Part shown: positions 16,567-18,360 of the stretch, in pieces | Position numbering within the stretch: position 1 is the stretch's first letter | Layout: each line of letters begins with the position of its first letter | From: Paracoccaceae bacterium | GTDB taxonomy: Bacteria > Pseudomonadota > Alphaproteobacteria > Rhodobacterales > Rhodobacteraceae | Length of the DNA: 18,360 nucleotides | NCBI GenBank assembly: GCA_003551745.1 | Contig: PUNI01000190.1 | Coordinates: forward strand, 1 to 18,360 | Direction: 5' to 3' | The notes under the pieces: generated by a model | What the model was told of the DNA's origin: nothing | Database searches by the model: none | Seen by the model: the letters and a program-made list of their open reading frames with translations, nothing else | Program-made: the position numbers and the translations under genes

Positions 16567-18360
16567 GTGACCGAGGCGCTGCGCCCGCCCCCCTCCGGCT
16601 GCGCGGCCTGTGCCGTCGCCCCCGCGGCGGCCGCGCAGGCCTCGCCTGCCGAGACCGGCGCGCGCCTCCTCCTTTCCCTGCCTACGATCCACTGTGCGGG
16701 ATGCATCGCCGCCATCGAGCGCGATCTGGAGCACGCGCCGGGCGTGCGCTCGGCCCGGGTCAACCTGACGCTCAAGCGGCTGAGCGTCGATGCCGACCGC
16801 TCGGTGACGGCGGCGGACCTGATCGACCGGCTCGAGAGGCTCGGCTACGAGGCCCATGAACTCGACGCCGGGGTGCTGTCGATGACCGAGACCGACCGGC
16901 AGGGGCGCGACCTGCTGATGCGGCTCGGTGTCGCCGGTTTCGCGATGATGAACATCATGATCCTGTCGATCGCGGTCTGGGCCGGGGCGTCCGACGCGAC
17001 GCGGGACATGTTCCACCTGATCTCGGCCCTGATCGCGATCCCGACGGTGGCGTTTTCCGGCCAGCCATTCTTCCGCTCGGCCTTCCAGGCCCTTCGGGCG
17101 CGCCGGCTGAACATGGACGGACCGATCGCGCTGGCGCTGATCCTCACGGTGGCCATCTCCATCTACGAGACCCTCCATTCGGGCCAGCACGCCTATTTCG
17201 AGGCGGTGCTGATGCTGACCTTCTTCCTCCTGATCGGTCGCTATCTGGATTACCGGGCCCGCGCGCTGGCGCGCTCGGCCGCGCAGGAGCTGGCCGCGCT
17301 GGAGGTGCCGCGTGCGATCCGGCTCGAGGAGGGCGGCGTCGAGACGACCGTGCCGGTCGGCGAGCTTGCCGTGGGCGATCTCGTGCTGGTGCGCCCGGGC
17401 GGCCGGGTGCCGGTCGATGGTGTGGTGACGGCGGGCCGGTCGGAGGTGGACCGCTCGCTCCTGACCGGCGAGACGCTGCCGGTGGTGACGGCCGAGGGTG
17501 CGCAGCTCAGCGCCGGCGAGGTGAACCTCACCGGGCCGCTGACGTTGCGGGTGACCGCGGCGGGGCGCGACAGCTCGCTGCACCGCATGGCCGATCTGGT
17601 GGCGGCGGCGGAATCCGCGCGCACCCGCTACACCACCCTCGCCGACCGCGCCGCGCGGGCCTATGCGCCCACCATCCCGCTGTTGTCGCTGGGCGCCTTC
17701 CTTGCCTGGATGTGGATCTCCGGCGGCGACCTGCGGCTTTCGGTCAACGTCGCCATCGCCACGCTGATCATCACCTGCCCCTGCGCGCTCGGTCTTGCCG
17801 TGCCGGCGGTGGTGACCGCCGCCTCCGGCCGGCTCTTTCGCAAGGGGCTGCTGATCAAGGACGGCACCGCGCTGGAGCGGCTGGCCGAGGTCGACACGGT
17901 CGTCTTCGACAAGACCGGCACGCTCACCATGGGCACCCCCGTGCCCGACAACCTCGACGCCCATCCCGAGGAGGCGCTGCGGGTCGCGCTGGCACTTGCC
18001 GAGGCGTCGTCGCACCCGCTGGCGCGGGCGCTGACGACGGCGCTGCGGGCGCGCGGGCTGGCGCCGGCCGCGGTCGCCGATCTGCGGGAGGCGCCGGGCT
18101 ACGGCGTCGAGGGGATCTGGCAGGGCAAGGCGGTGAAGCTGGGCCGCGCCGGCTGGGTCGGGGCCACCCATGCCGCCACCACCGGCGCCTATCTCTCGCT
18201 GGGCGACCAGACGCGCAGCTTCACCTTCACCGATGTGCTGCGTCCGGGCGCCGAAGTGGTGGTGCGGGCGCTCAAGGATCAGGGCAAGGCGGTCTGGCTG
18301 ATCTCGGGCGATATCCCGGCGGCGGTGGAGGCGATGGCGCGACGGCTCGGGATCGAGCAC
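16567..18360 (+). CDS. ccoI: CcoI / FixI copper-transporting P-type ATPase, cut by the window edge
   Basis: This P1B-type ATPase moves copper across the inner membrane for CuB insertion into the cbb3 oxidase. 598 codons are present and the frame is open at the right edge, so roughly the last 130 residues are missing. An N-terminal CAAC pair (Cys12, Cys15) precedes the heavy-metal domain site HCAGC (Cys43, Cys46). The catalytic landmarks are TGE (residues 300-302), the transmembrane metal site CPC (404-406), the phosphorylation motif DKTGT (Asp448) and the HP motif SSHPLARAL (His483, Pro484). CPC with the ccoGH context points to copper. The start is GTG 16567, 3 bases after the ccoH stop, without an obvious strong ribosome site, so coupling to ccoH is likely. 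ccoS would be expected just beyond the window. Confidence 0.94.
   Translation, partial: MTEALRPPPSGCAACAVAPAAAAQASPAETGARLLLSLPTIHCAGCIAAIERDLEHAPGVRSARVNLTLKRLSVDADRSVTAADLIDRLERLGYEAHELDAGVLSMTETDRQGRDLLMRLGVAGFAMMNIMILSIAVWAGASDATRDMFHLISALIAIPTVAFSGQPFFRSAFQALRARRLNMDGPIALALILTVAISIYETLHSGQHAYFEAVLMLTFFLLIGRYLDYRARALARSAAQELAALEVPRAIRLEEGGVETTVPVGELAVGDLVLVRPGGRVPVDGVVTAGRSEVDRSLLTGETLPVVTAEGAQLSAGEVNLTGPLTLRVTAAGRDSSLHRMADLVAAAESARTRYTTLADRAARAYAPTIPLLSLGAFLAWMWISGGDLRLSVNVAIATLIITCPCALGLAVPAVVTAASGRLFRKGLLIKDGTALERLAEVDTVVFDKTGTLTMGTPVPDNLDAHPEEALRVALALAEASSHPLARALTTALRARGLAPAAVADLREAPGYGVEGIWQGKAVKLGRAGWVGATHAATTGAYLSLGDQTRSFTFTDVLRPGAEVVVRALKDQGKAVWLISGDIPAAVEAMARRLGIEH

Noticed and set aside
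16093..18360. Minus-strand open frame of 755 codons opposite ccoH-ccoI
   Set aside because: It is antisense to a complete set of P-type ATPase motifs in ccoI, so the plus-strand reading explains the region.

Overview
The window looks like chromosomal DNA of a high-GC alphaproteobacterium, most likely a member of the Rhodobacterales. The reasons are a strong G/C third-position bias throughout, an FnrL-type regulator with the ETVSR recognition helix, and the gene order hemN / fnrL / universal stress protein / ccoNOQP / ccoGHI. From family knowledge, this is the order seen around fnrL in Rhodobacter-type genomes, where the stress-protein gene is the 'orf277' position and ccoGHIS is called rdxBHIS. 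I see no RNA genes, insertion sequences, CRISPR arrays or prophage genes. Coding is dense, and no gap exceeds about 210 bases.

Layout. (1) 117-1394 (+) encodes a membrane-anchored cytochrome c with two c2-like haem domains joined by an acidic Glu/Asp/Ala/Val linker of about 140 residues; a GC hairpin follows. (2) 1594-7490 (+) is a tight yejA-yejB-yejE-yejF operon: periplasmic binding protein, two permeases and a double ATPase of a microcin C / oligopeptide-type importer. (3) Convergent to it, 8958-7603 (-) is hemN, the oxygen-independent coproporphyrinogen III oxidase, with an intrinsic terminator in the 112-base gap. (4) fnrL (9011-9769, +) is divergent from hemN, and one perfect FNR box lies between them. 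(5) A tandem-domain universal stress protein (10659-9820, -) is convergent with fnrL and divergent from ccoN. (6) ccoNOQP (10868-14508, +) encodes the cbb3 oxidase, preceded by a good FNR box and a second degenerate one 32 bases upstream, and followed by a terminator. (7) ccoG, ccoH and ccoI (14654 to the window end, +) are the cbb3 assembly genes, preceded by their own FNR box; ccoI runs off the right edge.

How the genes fit together. From 7603 to the right edge this is a low-oxygen respiration module. FnrL carries the four-cysteine iron-sulphur ligand set and should bind the TTGAT/TTGAC-N4-ATCAA/GTCAA boxes when oxygen is low. It would turn on haem synthesis without O2 (hemN), the high-affinity oxidase (ccoNOQP), and the copper and assembly factors that mature its active site (ccoGHI, presumably with ccoS beyond the edge). 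The di-haem cytochrome c at the left could be an electron carrier to or between oxidases, but that is inference. The Yej importer has no evident functional tie to the respiratory block.

I did not find a wholly new system. The points most worth a second look are the di-domain cytochrome with its uncharacterised acidic linker, the geometry of the FNR boxes, and the expanded ccoQ-ccoP junction, which contains a seven-adenine slippery heptamer.
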